64,000 bases of DNA. It comes from Sphingopyxis sp. LC363. GTDB taxonomy: Bacteria; Pseudomonadota; Alphaproteobacteria; Sphingomonadales; Sphingomonadaceae. Of the stretch, positions 1 through 10,132 are shown one piece after another (position 1 is the first letter of the stretch; each line of letters begins with the position of its first letter). The DNA is taken from NCBI RefSeq assembly GCF_000756385.1, contig NZ_JNFC01000012.1, positions 183,443-247,442 on the forward strand, in the 5' to 3' direction. The notes under the pieces were generated by a model that saw nothing but the letters and a program-made list of their open reading frames with translations, ran no database searches and was not told the DNA's origin. The translations under genes were made by a program, and so were the position numbers.

Positions 1-26
1 TGATGCGCCATTAGGAAAGACAGCCG

Positions 27-2477
27 TTGACCGTGCAAAGCCTGCCCTCCGCTGATGGTGATGTCATCAGGGGAGCGGGCCCCGCCGGGCTCCTGTCAAC
101 GCCGGCCAGCCTGTCGCCGGTCGACAAGGCGATACTCGGCGGACTGGCTGCGCTGTCCGCCGCATTGCTGTTCTGGGCGACGCGCGACATGGTGTTGGCG
201 GCGGGCTTCCTTGCCGGGCTTGCCGTTGCTGTGGGTGGCGTGCTGCTCGCGCGCCGCCTGTTCCCCGCGGCGGTGTCGGGGGAGGCGGTCGCGCCCGACT
301 GGACGATGCTGCGCCAGGCGGTCAGTCACGACGATGTCGCGATCGCAGTGACCGACCGCGCGGGGCGGATGGTCTGCGCGAACGACCTGTTCGGAACATG
401 GTTCAATGGCTTCGTGACGCCGCCGGGCCTGCCGCTCGAAGGGCGCGGCGCCGAAGAGCTGAAAAATGCCGGCCGCGTCGCGTGGCGCGACGGCGAGGGA
501 TATGCCGAAGATATCGCGATCGGCCCGCTGCAATTGCGTGCGCAGGTGACGCGCACAGGACAGTCGGAGGATTATCTCGTCTGGCGCTTCTCGGCGCTCG
601 AACGGCTCGATCTCGTCGCTGAAATCGGCCGGCATCTCGACGGTCCCGCGGGGCGCACGCTTGGTCATTCGGGGGTGATGGCGGCGCTCGTCAGCTCCGA
701 AGGGCGGCTGCGCGTCGCCAATCAGGCTTTCCTCCTCCGCGCGCTGGGTGAGGATGACGCGGTTCATTATGCCGGCCGCGACGTCGCGCCGATGATCCGC
801 CTCGACGATGCCGGCGCGCTCTATTTCGCGCGCGAAGGCGACCGCGCGCCCCCGGTGCGCCTGATCCAGATCCCGCTCGCCCCCGCCGACAGCAACACGC
901 CGATGCTGCTCGCGCTGCTCGACGAGGAAATGGGCCCGACCGACCGTGGCACCGCACAGACCTATGTCGAAACCCTGCTGTCGCTGCTGCCTTTCGGGCT
1001 CGCGATGGTCGATCGCGACGGGCGCTTCCTTTACATGAACCGCGCCTTCGTCCGCGCGGCGAGCCTGCCCGAGGGTAAAATGCCGCGCTACCCCGGCGAC
1101 ATCGTCGTGGGTGAGGACAAGGGGCCGCTCGCCGACATGATCCGCCGCCACAGCAGCGGGCAGCAGGTCGGCGGCGACCTGTCGATCCGCCTCGCGGGAC
1201 AGAGCGGCGATCCGGTGTCGATGCGCGTCGTCGGCGTGCGCGGGCTGGGCGAGGCCGCGGTGCTCCTGAGCCTGAAGGATTCGAGCGAGGAATCGCGCCT
1301 CAAGCGTCAGGTCGCGCAGGCGTCGAAGATGCAGGCGGTCGGCCAGCTCGCGGGCGGCGTCGCGCATGATTTCAACAATATCCTGACCGCGGTGCTCGGC
1401 GCGTGCGACCTGATGCTGATGCGCCACACGCCGGGCGACAGCGATTATGATGATATTCAACAGATCCGCAGCAACGCCAATCGTGCCGCCAGCCTGACGC
1501 GGCAATTGCTCGCCTTCTCGCGCCAGCAAACATTGCGGCCGCAAATCCTGCAGCTCCCCGACGTGATCTCCGAAGTGTCGCATCTTTTGAAGCGGCTGAT
1601 CGGCGAGACCGTCCAGCTCTCGGTACATCATGGCCGCGGGCTCGGCGCGGTGCGCGCCGATCCGGGCCAGCTCGAACAGGTGATCATCAACCTCGCGGTC
1701 AATGCGCGCGACGCGATGCCGGGCGGCGGAACGCTGACGATCGAAACCTATCCGGTCTCGGCGGCCGACGTGCGCCAGATGGGCAATGAATTCATGCCGC
1801 CCGCCGATTATTGCGCGCTCAAGGTCAGCGACACCGGCACGGGCATTCCCGCCGATGTGCTGCCCAAGATTTTCGAACCCTTCTTCACGACCAAGGATGT
1901 CGGCAAGGGGACCGGGCTCGGGCTTTCGACCGTCTATGGCATCATCAAGCAGTCGGCGGGCTTCATCTTCGCCGACAGCAAGCCGGGGCAGGGGACGAGT
2001 TTTTCGATCTATCTGCCCGTCCATCGCGCCGGGGGCGATACGTCTTCGGTCGTGCCACCGCCGGCCAAGCCGAAGAAGAGCCAGTGGGGCACCGGGACCA
2101 TTCTGCTCGTCGAGGATGAGGATATGGTGCGCGCGGTCGCGGAACGTGCGCTGACCCGTGCGGGTTATAAGGTCGTCACCGCTTCGCAGGGCGAAGAGGG
2201 ACTCGAACGCTTTGCGCAGATGGAGAAGGTCGATTTGATCATCAGCGACGTCGTGATGCCGACGATGGACGGCCCGGCGATGGTGCGCGCGATGCGCGCC
2301 AGGCGCCCCGACCTGCCCGTCCTTTTCATGTCGGGCTACGCCGAGGAACAACTGCGTCAGTCGATCGACATCGACGACGTCGCCTTCCTGCCCAAGCCCT
2401 TTTCGGTCGCGCAGCTCGCCGAGGCGACTTCGGCGGCGCTCGACGACGCCGCGCATCGGGTGCCGAATGGTCAGTAA
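27..2477 (+). CDS. cckA: Hybrid sensor histidine kinase CckA
   Basis: Membrane-bound hybrid histidine kinase of the CckA family, which in alphaproteobacteria phosphorylates or dephosphorylates CtrA and CpdR through ChpT. Two hydrophobic segments lie at about residues 33-80, followed by PAS-like sensor regions (about 90-190 and 310-420). The H-box [10 protein letters not shown] carries the phospho-accepting His near residue 447, the ATPase domain has [14 protein letters not shown] and [11 protein letters not shown], and a C-terminal receiver domain (from about 690) has its Asp at about 741 in [10 protein letters not shown]. The start is TTG with AGGAAAG upstream at 14-20. At 816 residues it is a normal full-length CckA. 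It overlaps the next gene by 11 bases. In Rhodobacter, CckA also controls gene transfer agent release. Confidence 0.93.
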   Translation: MTVQSLPSADGDVIRGAGPAGLLSTPASLSPVDKAILGGLAALSAALLFWATRDMVLAAGFLAGLAVAVGGVLLARRLFPAAVSGEAVAPDWTMLRQAVSHDDVAIAVTDRAGRMVCANDLFGTWFNGFVTPPGLPLEGRGAEELKNAGRVAWRDGEGYAEDIAIGPLQLRAQVTRTGQSEDYLVWRFSALERLDLVAEIGRHLDGPAGRTLGHSGVMAALVSSEGRLRVANQAFLLRALGEDDAVHYAGRDVAPMIRLDDAGALYFAREGDRAPPVRLIQIPLAPADSNTPMLLALLDEEMGPTDRGTAQTYVETLLSLLPFGLAMVDRDGRFLYMNRAFVRAASLPEGKMPRYPGDIVVGEDKGPLADMIRRHSSGQQVGGDLSIRLAGQSGDPVSMRVVGVRGLGEAAVLLSLKDSSEESRLKRQVAQASKMQAVGQLAGGVAHDFNNILTAVLGACDLMLMRHTPGDSDYDDIQQIRSNANRAASLTRQLLAFSRQQTLRPQILQLPDVISEVSHLLKRLIGETVQLSVHHGRGLGAVRADPGQLEQVIINLAVNARDAMPGGGTLTIETYPVSAADVRQMGNEFMPPADYCALKVSDTGTGIPADVLPKIFEPFFTTKDVGKGTGLGLSTVYGIIKQSAGFIFADSKPGQGTSFSIYLPVHRAGGDTSSVVPPPAKPKKSQWGTGTILLVEDEDMVRAVAERALTRAGYKVVTASQGEEGLERFAQMEKVDLIISDVVMPTMDGPAMVRAMRARRPDLPVLFMSGYAEEQLRQSIDIDDVAFLPKPFSVAQLAEATSAALDDAAHRVPNGQ

Positions 2478-2820
2478 CCATCGCATCCTGCTCGTCGAGG
2501 ACGATGTGCTGATCGGCATGATGCTCGCCGACATGTTCGACGCGCTCGACCTGCCCGAACCAGCGCAGGCGACGAGCAACGAGGAAGCGCTCGCGCTCAT
2601 CGCCGCCGAACCGCTCGGCGGCGCGCTCGTCGACATCAACCTCGGCGACGAAAAGGGCTGGCCGGTCGCCGACGCGCTTGCCGCCAAAAATATTCCCTTC
2701 GCCTTCACCTCGGGCGGAGGCGACGTCATTCCGCCCGCGCACGCGCATCGCACGCTGATCACCAAGCCTTTCCGGATCAGCGATATCGAGGCGGCGCTGG
2801 AGGAATTTGGGGCGCAATAG
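2467..2820 (+). CDS. Single-domain response regulator
   Basis: A stand-alone receiver domain of 117 residues with no output domain. The acidic pair is in LLVEDD (residues 8-13), the phospho-acceptor Asp is in ALVDINLGD (about residue 57), and the conserved Lys is in ITKPFR (about 100). It starts inside the 3' end of cckA (11-base overlap), so the two are translationally coupled. It could be an alternative phosphoryl acceptor or sink for the kinase, but the sequence does not show its partner. It is not DivK or CpdR by obvious motif. Confidence 0.85.
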   Translation: MVSNHRILLVEDDVLIGMMLADMFDALDLPEPAQATSNEEALALIAAEPLGGALVDINLGDEKGWPVADALAAKNIPFAFTSGGGDVIPPAHAHRTLITKPFRISDIEAALEEFGAQ

Positions 2821-2822
2821 CC

Positions 2823-2912
2823 CGTCGCCCCCGCGAAGGCGGGGGCCGCTGGAGGCTTGTCCGGCGGTGAAGTGCGAGTCCGGCAACGGCCCCCGCCTTC
2901 GCGGGGGCGACG
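2823..2912. repeat. Palindromic intergenic repeat, GC-rich family 1
   Basis: Inverted arms at 2823-2848 and 2887-2912 share the core CCCCCGCGAAGGCGGGGG. The same element occurs at 24439-24528 and 33008-33097. Here it lies after the receiver gene and could also act as a transcription stop. Confidence 0.85.
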
Positions 2913-2933
2913 ATATCCAAGCGATAATATTTT

Positions 2934-2948
2934 GTTCCCCTCTTGTTC
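2934..2948 (+). promoter_or_regulatory. LexA-type SOS box upstream of recA
   Basis: GTTC at 2934-2937, seven bases, then GTTC at 2945-2948. This is exactly the alphaproteobacterial LexA operator GTTC-N7-GTTC. It sits 78 bases before the recA start. A partly overlapping palindrome, TGTTCCATGAGAACA, extends it to 2958. Confidence 0.8.
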
Positions 2949-3025
2949 CATGAGAACAAATATGGCACATGGTTCGGGCGTTGCGATGCTTCCGCTGTCG
3001 CTCTAGAGCTGGAAAGGGACGGCAA

Positions 3026-4105
3026 ATGGCCGGACAATTGTCACTCGTCGAATCGGGGAAATCAGTGAACAACACGGACAGGCAGAAGGCGCTCGACGCC
3101 GCGCTCGCGCAGATCGACCGCGCGTTCGGCAAGGGCTCGGTGATGAAATTGGGCTCGAAGGAAGCGATGCAGGTCGAGGCGATCTCGACCGGTTCGCTCG
3201 GGCTCGACATCGCGCTCGGAGTCGGCGGGCTGCCGCGCGGCCGCGTCATCGAAATCTACGGTCCCGAAAGCTCGGGCAAGACCACCCTCGCGCTGCACAC
3301 GCTCGCCGAAGCGCAGAAGACCGGTGGCACCGTCGCCTTCGTCGACGCCGAACATGCGCTCGACCCGGTCTATGCGCGCAAGCTTGGCGTCAATATCGAC
3401 GAGCTGATCGTGTCGCAGCCCGACACCGGCGAGCAGGCGCTCGAAATCGTCGACACGCTCGTGCGTTCGAACGCGATCGACGTGCTCGTCGTCGACTCGG
3501 TCGCCGCGCTCGTCCCGCGCGCCGAAATCGAGGGCGAAATGGGCGACAGCCATGTCGGCCTGCAGGCGCGTCTGATGTCGCAAAGCCTGCGCAAGCTCAC
3601 CGGCTCGATCAGCCGCTCGCGCTGCATGGTGATCTTCATCAACCAGCTGCGCATGAAGATCGGCGTGATGTACGGCAACCCCGAAACTACGACCGGCGGC
3701 AACGCGCTCAAATTCTACGCCTCGGTCCGCCTCGACATCCGCCGCACCGGCCAGATCAAGAATGGCGACGAGATCGTCGGCAACACCACCCGCGTCAAGG
3801 TCGTCAAGAACAAGGTCGCGCCGCCGTTCAAGCAGGTCGAATTCGACATCATGTACGGGCAGGGCATTTCGAAGATCGGCGAGATCCTCGACATCGGCGT
3901 CAAGGCCGGCCTTGTCGAGAAGTCGGGCGCCTGGTTCAGCTATGACTCGATCCGCATCGGGCAGGGCCGCGAAAATGCGAAGAATTTCCTGACCGAGAAC
4001 CCTGAACTGCGCGAGCGGCTCGAAGCCGCGATCCGCGGCCGCACCGACGAAGTGGCCGAGGAAATGATGGCCGGCCCCGACGACGAGGGCGACGACGACA
4101 TCTGA
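3026..4105 (+). CDS. recA: Recombinase RecA
   Basis: DNA-dependent ATPase that forms filaments on single-stranded DNA, catalyses strand exchange and triggers LexA self-cleavage. Walker [10 protein letters not shown] starts near residue 79. Further RecA signatures are [30 protein letters not shown] and [22 protein letters not shown], and the acidic tail ends DDEGDDDI. The start at 3026 is chosen because GGAAAGGGA lies 7 bases upstream and gives the usual RecA N-terminus. The longer frame from 2969 would cover the promoter region. 359 residues is normal. SOS control is indicated by the box at 2934-2948. Confidence 0.98.
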   Translation: MAGQLSLVESGKSVNNTDRQKALDAALAQIDRAFGKGSVMKLGSKEAMQVEAISTGSLGLDIALGVGGLPRGRVIEIYGPESSGKTTLALHTLAEAQKTGGTVAFVDAEHALDPVYARKLGVNIDELIVSQPDTGEQALEIVDTLVRSNAIDVLVVDSVAALVPRAEIEGEMGDSHVGLQARLMSQSLRKLTGSISRSRCMVIFINQLRMKIGVMYGNPETTTGGNALKFYASVRLDIRRTGQIKNGDEIVGNTTRVKVVKNKVAPPFKQVEFDIMYGQGISKIGEILDIGVKAGLVEKSGAWFSYDSIRIGQGRENAKNFLTENPELRERLEAAIRGRTDEVAEEMMAGPDDEGDDDI

Positions 4106-4118
4106 TCCTGTTGTTTCC

Positions 4119-4149
4119 GGCCGGTTCGCCTTGCTCGAACCAGCCGGCC
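4119..4149 (+). terminator. Possible recA terminator hairpin
   Basis: Arms GGCCGGTTCG (4119-4128) and CGAACC-A-GCCGGCC (4136-4149) pair with one bulge. No T-run follows, so intrinsic termination is uncertain. Confidence 0.4.
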
Positions 4150-4259
4150 GACGGCGGCGGGCCACCAGCCCCTTTGACCTGCGCTCTCCCCCTCCCAAGC
4201 AGGTCGGCCCGCCCGCCGTTGATCCTTGCGCGGACCTTGGCAGCGGCTACAAGCGGCGC

Positions 4260-5075
4260 ATGCCCGCGATCCGCCTCTTCGGCCTGCCCACCGACATCAA
4301 CAGCAGCTTCGAACGCGGCGCCGCCGCCGCTCCTGCCGCAATTCGCGAGGCGCTGTGGTGCGACCGCGGCAATATGGCGAGCGAGCTCGGCCGCGAAATC
4401 GGGACCGACATCGCCCTCACCGACGACGGCGATCTCCCGCTCACCGAGAACACGGCGCAGGACGACGCAATGATCCGCCGCCACATCGCTTATGTGCGCG
4501 AAGATGGAGAAATTCCGCTCGCCCTCGGCGGCGACCACGCCGTCACCTTCCCGCTCGTCGAGGCCGCTGCCGCTTGTCACGGACCGGTGACGATCCTCCA
4601 CTTCGACGCGCACCCCGACCTCTACGACGATTTCGCCGGCAACCCGCGCAGCCATGCGTCGCCCTTCGCGCGCATTTGCGAGGCGGGCCACGCGAAGCGG
4701 CTGGTGCAGGTCGGCATCCGCACCCTCAACCATCATTGCCGCGAACAGGCGGCGCGCTTCGGTGTCGAAATCGTGCCGATGGCCGATTTCTCGCCCGACC
4801 GCGTCCCGGTTCTGGGCGGCCCGCTCTATATCTCGATCGACCTCGACGGCCTCGACCCGTCGGCCGCGCCCGGCGTGGCGCATCCCGAGCCCGGCGGACT
4901 GACGGTTCGCGAACTGCTCGCGGTGCTGCACAAACAGACCGCGCCGATCGTCGGGGCGGACATCGTCGAGCTGCATCCCGGCCGCGACGTCGGCTGCGTC
5001 ACCGCCATCCTCGGCGCCAAACTCGTACGCGAACTCGCGGCGCTGATCGACCGCAACGGCCCCTATCGGCCCTGA
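4260..5075 (+). CDS. Arginase/agmatinase-family ureohydrolase
   Basis: A binuclear-manganese hydrolase of the arginase/agmatinase/formiminoglutamase superfamily, 271 residues. The metal-binding motifs are present: GGDH, DAHPDLYDD and SIDLDGLDP, followed by the PEPGG substrate loop. Which guanidino compound it hydrolyses cannot be told from the motifs. The ATG at 4260 gives the natural start of the fold (MPAIRLFGLPTD). A longer in-frame extension from 4131 is low-complexity and lies over the hairpin behind recA. It is followed 15 bases later by a GST gene, probably in one transcript. Confidence 0.85.
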   Translation: MPAIRLFGLPTDINSSFERGAAAAPAAIREALWCDRGNMASELGREIGTDIALTDDGDLPLTENTAQDDAMIRRHIAYVREDGEIPLALGGDHAVTFPLVEAAAACHGPVTILHFDAHPDLYDDFAGNPRSHASPFARICEAGHAKRLVQVGIRTLNHHCREQAARFGVEIVPMADFSPDRVPVLGGPLYISIDLDGLDPSAAPGVAHPEPGGLTVRELLAVLHKQTAPIVGADIVELHPGRDVGCVTAILGAKLVRELAALIDRNGPYRP

Positions 5076-5090
5076 TCCAAAGGAAAGCCC

Positions 5091-5741
5091 ATGAGCCTGA
5101 TCGTCCACCACCTCAACAACAGCCGCTCGCAGCGCATCCTGTGGCTGCTCGAAGAAATCGGCGCGGCGTACGAAATCAAATATTACGACCGCGATCCGGT
5201 CACCAATCTCGCCCCGCCCGAACTGCTCGCGGTGCATCCGCTTGGCAAGTCGCCGGTGATCGAGGCGTTCGACGATTCCGCCTCCGGCGGTGGGGGCCGC
5301 GTCATCACCGAATCGGGCGCGATCACCGAATATCTCTGCGAGCGGCACGGCGGCGGGCATCTGGTTCCCGAACGCGGCAGCGATGCCCATATCAGCCACC
5401 TTGAATGGCTGCACTTCGCAGAAGGGTCGGCGATGACGCCGATCCTGCTGCGGCTTTATACCGCGCGGCTCGGCGAAGCCGCGGCGCCGCTCGAGCCGCG
5501 CATCGCGCAGCAGCTCGACGCGCATTTCGCCTATATGGAAAGCCGCGTCGGCGAAAATGGTCATTTCATCGGCGACGATTTGTCGGCGGCCGACATCATG
5601 CTGAGCTTCCCCGCCGAAATCGCGATCATGCAGGGCATGGCACCGCGCTATCCCAAACTCGCCGCCTTTGTGAGCGCGTGCCACGACCGGCCGGCATGGC
5701 GCCGCGCGCGCGAAAAGGGCGGCGCCTATTATGGCTATTGA
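5091..5741 (+). CDS. Glutathione S-transferase family protein
   Basis: Cytosolic GST fold of 216 residues. The N-terminal thioredoxin-like domain begins LIVHHLNNSRSQRILWLLEE, with the SR of the glutathione-activating region at about 11-12 and the glutathione-binding ESGAITEYL at about residues 68-76. The C-terminal helical domain has the N-capping motif LSAADIMLSF. AAAGGAAA lies ahead of the ATG. The substrate is unknown. The 3' end overlaps the next gene by 11 bases. Confidence 0.88.
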   Translation: MSLIVHHLNNSRSQRILWLLEEIGAAYEIKYYDRDPVTNLAPPELLAVHPLGKSPVIEAFDDSASGGGGRVITESGAITEYLCERHGGGHLVPERGSDAHISHLEWLHFAEGSAMTPILLRLYTARLGEAAAPLEPRIAQQLDAHFAYMESRVGENGHFIGDDLSAADIMLSFPAEIAIMQGMAPRYPKLAAFVSACHDRPAWRRAREKGGAYYGY

Positions 5742-6324
5742 TCTTCGGGGCTGCGTGCTGTTCGCCGGCGCGGCCTTGATGGCGGCGACCCCGGCGGCTG
5801 TGGCGGCGCCGCCGACGCTCGCGCCCGAGGTCGAGCGCGAGGTCGTCGCTCCCGAGGGCGTCACGTTCCAGCCTTCGTCGTCCGACGAGGAAGGCGCCGT
5901 CGACCGGTTCGCCGAATATACGCTCGCGCTCGAAAAGCGCGATTTCGCGGCCGCCTATGCGATGTTTCGCCTGTCGTTCCAGGCATCGAACCCGCGGCTC
6001 GAATGGGAAATGAACCTGCGCAAGCGGGAAACCTTGTGGGCCGACGGGCAAATCCGCCCGCTGCGCCTCAGCTGGTATCTCGATCCCGCCGGTCAGCCCG
6101 CGGGACTCTATGCCGCCTTCGATTTTCGCGGCGACCGCAAGGACGGCACGATGGACTGCGGCTATGTCGTCGTCCACCGCGCCGCGCCGGGCGCCGGCTG
6201 GACGGTCGTGCGCATCGACACGTCCGAAGTGCCGCCCGACCTGATCGAAGACGGAGTGCCGAAGGCCGACGTGCTGCACCAACTGCCCTGCTATCTGGGC
6301 AAGGGCATCGCGACCGCCTTTTGA
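5731..6324 (+). CDS. Secreted protein of unknown function, DUF4019-like
   Basis: 197 residues with an N-terminal signal sequence (hydrophobic stretch VLFAGAALMAATPAAVAA, likely cleavage near residue 26). The middle (about 55-130) is an alpha/beta domain containing AEYTLALEKRDFAAAYAMF, which resembles DUF4019/nuclear-transport-factor-2-like secreted domains. That assignment is by eye only. The C-terminus has QLPCYLGKGIATAF. The ATG at 5731 lies inside the end of the GST gene, so translation is coupled. The function is not known. Confidence 0.7.
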   Translation: MAIDLRGCVLFAGAALMAATPAAVAAPPTLAPEVEREVVAPEGVTFQPSSSDEEGAVDRFAEYTLALEKRDFAAAYAMFRLSFQASNPRLEWEMNLRKRETLWADGQIRPLRLSWYLDPAGQPAGLYAAFDFRGDRKDGTMDCGYVVVHRAAPGAGWTVVRIDTSEVPPDLIEDGVPKADVLHQLPCYLGKGIATAF

Positions 6325-6414
6325 CCCCGAACCCGATTTGGGTCCGCTCACCGGCGTTCGGCTGCCGCGCGTATCGCGCTTGAGAAACGCGCCATTCCGC
6401 ACTAGATCGCGCGC

Positions 6415-9072
6415 ATGACATCGACCAACGACATTCGCCGCTCTTTCCTCGACTATTTCGGGGGAGCGGGCCACCATATCGAGCCGTCGGCGCCGCTTGT
6501 GCCGTATAACGACCCGACGCTGATGTTCGTCAACGCGGGCATGGTGCCGTTCAAGAATGTCTTCACGGGGCTCGAGAAGCGCCCCTACAGCACCGCGGTG
6601 TCGGCGCAGAAGTGCGTGCGCGCCGGCGGCAAGCATAACGATCTCGACAATGTCGGCTATACGGCGCGGCACCATACATTTTTTGAAATGCTGGGGAATT
6701 TCTCCTTCGGCGACTATTTCAAGGAACAGGCGATCCACCATGCCTGGACGCTGATCACCAAGACCTGGGGCCTCGCTCCCGAGAAGCTGACCGCCACCGT
6801 CTATCACACCGACGACGAGGCGTTCGACCTGTGGAAGAAGATCGCCGGCCTGCCCGACGAGCGGATTATCCGTATCGCGACGAGCGACAATTTCTGGTCG
6901 ATGGGCGACACCGGGCCGTGCGGGCCGTGCAGCGAAATCTTCTATGACCATGGCGACCATATCTGGGGCGGCCCGCCAGGCTCGCCCGAAGAGGACGGCG
7001 ATCGTTTCGTCGAGATCTGGAACCTCGTGTTTATGCAATATGAGCAGATGCCGGGGGGCGAGCGCGTCGACCTGCCGCGGCCGAGCATCGACACCGGCAT
7101 GGGGATCGAGCGCGTCGCCGCGGTGATGCAGGGCGTCCACGACAATTACGACACCGACACGTTCAAGGCGCTGATCGCGGCGTCGGTCGACCTGACGGGC
7201 GTGCCCGCCGAAGGCGCGACGCAGGCAAGCCACCGCGTGATCGCCGATCACCTGCGCGCATCGAGCTTCCTTGTCGCCGATGGCGTGCTGCCGTCCAATG
7301 AAGGACGCGGCTATGTGCTGCGCCGGATCATGCGCCGCGCGATGCGTCACGCGCATCTGCTTGGCGCGAAAGACCCGCTGATGCACCGGTTGCTGCCGTC
7401 GCTGACCGCCGAGATGGGCGCCGCCTATCCCGAGCTGATCCGCGCGCAGCCGCTGATCGCCGAGACGCTCGAACGCGAGGAAACCAAGTTCCGCCAGACG
7501 CTCGACAAGGGGCTGAAGCTGCTCGACGAGGCAACGGTGGGCATGGGCAAGGGCGATACGCTGGCGGGCGATGTCGCGTTCAAGCTCTACGACACTTTCG
7601 GCTTCCCTTACGATCTGACCGAAGACGCGCTGCGCACGCAGGATATCACGGTCGACCGCGCCGGCTTCGACGCGGCGATGGCGCAGCAGAAGGCGGCGGC
7701 GCGCGCGGCGTGGAAGGGCAGCGGCGAGAAGGCGTCGGACGAAATCTGGTTCGACCTCGCCGAGACCAACGGCAGCACCGAGTTCACCGGCTATACCTCG
7801 ACAGCGGGCGAAGCGACGGTCATCGGCCTCGTCAAGGACGGCAAGCCGGTCGACGAAGCCAAGGCGGGCGACGAGGTCGTCGTGCTGACCAACCAGACGC
7901 CCTTCTATGGCGAAAGCGGCGGCCAGATGGGTGACGCGGGGACGATCGCGACGCTCGAAGGCGCGAAGGCGTCGGTGAGCGACACCGGCAAGCCGCTCGG
8001 CCGCCTGCACACGCATCAGGCGAAGCTCGAAGCCGGAACGCTGAAGGTCGGCGACACGGTGCAGCTGACGGTCGATGCCGAACGCCGCGACCGCATCCGC
8101 GCCAACCACAGCGCGACGCACCTGCTGCACGCCGCTCTCCGCAACCAGCTCGGCGGGCATGTGACGCAGAAGGGCAGTCTGGTCGCCGAGGATCGTTTCC
8201 GCTTCGACTTCTCGCATCCCAAGGCGCTGAGCGCCGAGGAGATCGCCGAGATCGAAGCGCAGGTGAACGCTCAGATCCGCGGCAACGAGGCGGTGTCGAC
8301 GCGGCTGATGACGCCCGACGACGCGTTTGCGGCGGGGGCGTTGGCGCTGTTCGGCGAGAAATACGGCGATGAAGTGCGCGTGCTTTCGATGGGTGCGGCG
8401 GCCGATCATCATTATTCGGTCGAGCTTTGCGGCGGGACGCACGTCCGGGCGCTCGGCGACATCGCGTTGTTCAAGATCGTGAGCGAAAGCGCGGTCTCCT
8501 CGGGCGTGCGGCGCATCGAGGCGCTGACCGGCGAGGCGGCACGGCAGTGGCTGAACGGCCGCGACGAGGCGCTGAAAGCGGCAGCGGCGGCGCTCAAGAC
8601 CTCGCCCGACGAGGTGCCGGCGCGCGTCGCGGCGCTCGCCGAGCAGCTCAAGAAGGCCGAGCGCGAGCTCGCCGATGCGAAGAAGGCGCTCGCCCTCGGC
8701 GGTTCCGGGGGCGGCGGCAGCGGTTCGGCTGCCGGACCCGCGGTCGAGCAGGTCGGCGATGTCGCGTTCCTCGCGCAGGTGGTCGACGGGCTCGATCCCA
8801 AGGAATTGCGCGGCACGGTCGACGGCCTCAAGAAACAGGTCGGCAGCGGCGTCGCGATGCTGGTCGCGGTCAACGACGGTCGCGCCTCGGTCGCGGTCGG
8901 GGTGACCGACGACCGGACGGGTAGCCATAGCGCGGTCGATCTCGTCAAGGCCGCGGTCGCGGCGCTCGGCGGGCAGGGTGGTGGCGGCCGTCCCGACATG
9001 GCGCAGGGCGGTGGTCCCGACGGCGGCGCGGCGAACGACGCCGTTGCGGCGGTCAAAGCCGCGCTCGCCTGA
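6415..9072 (+). CDS. alaS: Alanyl-tRNA synthetase
   Basis: Attaches alanine to tRNA-Ala and clears mischarged Ser/Gly. The class II catalytic core starts at the N-terminus ([32 protein letters not shown]) and contains [11 protein letters not shown]. The editing domain has HSATHLLH near residue 565 and the zinc site CGGTHV near 672. The C-terminal C-Ala domain follows a coiled coil (about 725-760) and a Gly/Ser-rich linker (about 762-772). 885 residues is the family length. It is followed 11 bases later by an SRPBCC gene, probably co-transcribed. Confidence 0.98.
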   Translation: MTSTNDIRRSFLDYFGGAGHHIEPSAPLVPYNDPTLMFVNAGMVPFKNVFTGLEKRPYSTAVSAQKCVRAGGKHNDLDNVGYTARHHTFFEMLGNFSFGDYFKEQAIHHAWTLITKTWGLAPEKLTATVYHTDDEAFDLWKKIAGLPDERIIRIATSDNFWSMGDTGPCGPCSEIFYDHGDHIWGGPPGSPEEDGDRFVEIWNLVFMQYEQMPGGERVDLPRPSIDTGMGIERVAAVMQGVHDNYDTDTFKALIAASVDLTGVPAEGATQASHRVIADHLRASSFLVADGVLPSNEGRGYVLRRIMRRAMRHAHLLGAKDPLMHRLLPSLTAEMGAAYPELIRAQPLIAETLEREETKFRQTLDKGLKLLDEATVGMGKGDTLAGDVAFKLYDTFGFPYDLTEDALRTQDITVDRAGFDAAMAQQKAAARAAWKGSGEKASDEIWFDLAETNGSTEFTGYTSTAGEATVIGLVKDGKPVDEAKAGDEVVVLTNQTPFYGESGGQMGDAGTIATLEGAKASVSDTGKPLGRLHTHQAKLEAGTLKVGDTVQLTVDAERRDRIRANHSATHLLHAALRNQLGGHVTQKGSLVAEDRFRFDFSHPKALSAEEIAEIEAQVNAQIRGNEAVSTRLMTPDDAFAAGALALFGEKYGDEVRVLSMGAAADHHYSVELCGGTHVRALGDIALFKIVSESAVSSGVRRIEALTGEAARQWLNGRDEALKAAAAALKTSPDEVPARVAALAEQLKKAERELADAKKALALGGSGGGGSGSAAGPAVEQVGDVAFLAQVVDGLDPKELRGTVDGLKKQVGSGVAMLVAVNDGRASVAVGVTDDRTGSHSAVDLVKAAVAALGGQGGGGRPDMAQGGGPDGGAANDAVAAVKAALA

Positions 9073-9083
9073 AGCCGACGGAC

Positions 9084-9557
9084 TTGAAACCCACCAAGAA
9101 GACGCGGCGCACCGATCATGCCGAGCGGCTGATCGCGGCGCCACTGGTCGACGTGTTCGCGGCCTTCACCAGCGCCGACAAGCTGGCGCGCTGGTTGCCG
9201 CCCGAGGGCGCGACGGGCGCGTTCGAGCATTGCGACTTGCGCGCGGGCGGCGGATTCCGGCTGCGGCTCACCTTCGACGACCCGGATGTCGAGACCAAGA
9301 GCGACGACGACAGCGATGTCGTCGAAGTGCATATCCCGACGCTCGACGAGGGGCGTTTGATCGTCTGGGAGGTCGAGTTCGAGTCCGACGATCCGCGCTT
9401 TTCGGGAACGATGGCGATGCACTGGTATCTGTCGCGCAAGGGCGGCGGCACGCTGGTCACGATCGACGCGCACCATGTGCCGCCGGGGATTTCGGCGAAG
9501 GATCATGAAGCGGGGCTCAATAGCTCGCTCGCGAATTTGGCGGGGGTGGTGGAGTAA
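9084..9557 (+). CDS. SRPBCC (AHSA1-like) domain protein
   Basis: 157-residue START/Bet v 1-like protein of the activator-of-Hsp90-ATPase-1 C-terminal family. Typical features are RLIAAPLVDVFAAFTSADKLARWLPP at residues 16-41, the FRLRLTF strand, and the closing helix GLNSSLANLAGVV. Such domains bind hydrophobic ligands, and the substrate here is unknown. TTG at 9084 is the only in-frame start near the domain boundary, so the exact N-terminus is uncertain. Confidence 0.8.
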   Translation: MKPTKKTRRTDHAERLIAAPLVDVFAAFTSADKLARWLPPEGATGAFEHCDLRAGGGFRLRLTFDDPDVETKSDDDSDVVEVHIPTLDEGRLIVWEVEFESDDPRFSGTMAMHWYLSRKGGGTLVTIDAHHVPPGISAKDHEAGLNSSLANLAGVVE

Positions 9558-9578
9558 ACCCATCTTTGAATCCATTTG

Positions 9579-9660
9579 CCCTGAGCCTGTCGAAGGGCTG
9601 TTCCTTCTTTTGCGATGTTCAGAAGAAGAACGGTGCTTCGACAAGCTCAGCACGAACGGA
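9579..9660. repeat. Sphingomonad-type inverted repeat, CTTCGACA family
   Basis: One arm reads CCCTGAGCCTGTCGAAGGGC, the other TGCTTCGACAAGCTCAGCA. A second copy lies at 17861-17940. It separates two convergent genes. Confidence 0.8.
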
Positions 9661-9668
9661 TGTGGGTG

Positions 9669-10082
9669 TTAGCTTTCGACCCCCTTCGCTTTCCCCCAAG
9701 CTCTGGCAGCCGTATACCCCAGATACCCCGTGCCGAAGAGCGCGTAGAGCGGTTCGGGGATACCCGCGAGATAGGCATTCATGCCCTCGGCGATGCCCTT
9801 TGCCATGTCGGGCCGCGCGGCTGCGATCAGGCCCATCGGGATCGCCCAGAGCAAGAGCGCATACATGACGTAGAGGAAGCTCGGCCGCGCGCGGCTGGTC
9901 CACGGGTCGGCGCTGTTCGCCTCGGCGACGATCGCAGTCATCCGGGTGCGGATCGCCTCCATTTCCTGGCTGCCCTCGAGCTTGATCAGTTCGAGCTTGG
10001 CGCGGTCGCGCGCTTCGGGATCGGGAATGATCTTGTCGATCAGCTTGGCGATGGGGCCGATCAGGCCTTCGATGATGCTCAT
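9669..10082 (-). CDS. Holin, 3TM GTA-type
   Basis: 137-residue membrane protein resembling the holin family named for gene-transfer release (GTA_holin_3TM, PF11351). The amphipathic N-terminus MSIIEGLIGPIAKLIDKIIPDPEARDR is followed by a helix rich in charged residues (about 25-55). Hydrophobic segments follow around 67-86 (FLYVMYALLLWAIPMGLIAA) and 107-125. Holins perforate the inner membrane so that the endolysin reaches peptidoglycan. AAAGGAT precedes the ATG. It lies 50 bases downstream of the GH108 lysozyme gene on the same strand, which makes a lysozyme-holin lysis cassette. Confidence 0.85.
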   Translation of the reverse strand: MSIIEGLIGPIAKLIDKIIPDPEARDRAKLELIKLEGSQEMEAIRTRMTAIVAEANSADPWTSRARPSFLYVMYALLLWAIPMGLIAAARPDMAKGIAEGMNAYLAGIPEPLYALFGTGYLGYTAARAWGKAKGVES

Positions 10083-10132
10083 ATCGATATCCTTTGAAAG
10101 TTGACTAAGTTGACGCTCCTATGCGCGCCCAA

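Noticed and set aside
5626..9144. Very long open frame on the minus strand opposite alaS and its neighbours
   Set aside because: Antisense shadow of real genes in GC-rich DNA. It is low-complexity (Arg/Gly/His-rich) and crosses several intact genes. Similar frames opposite cckA, secD/secF, kup and leuA were dropped for the same reason.
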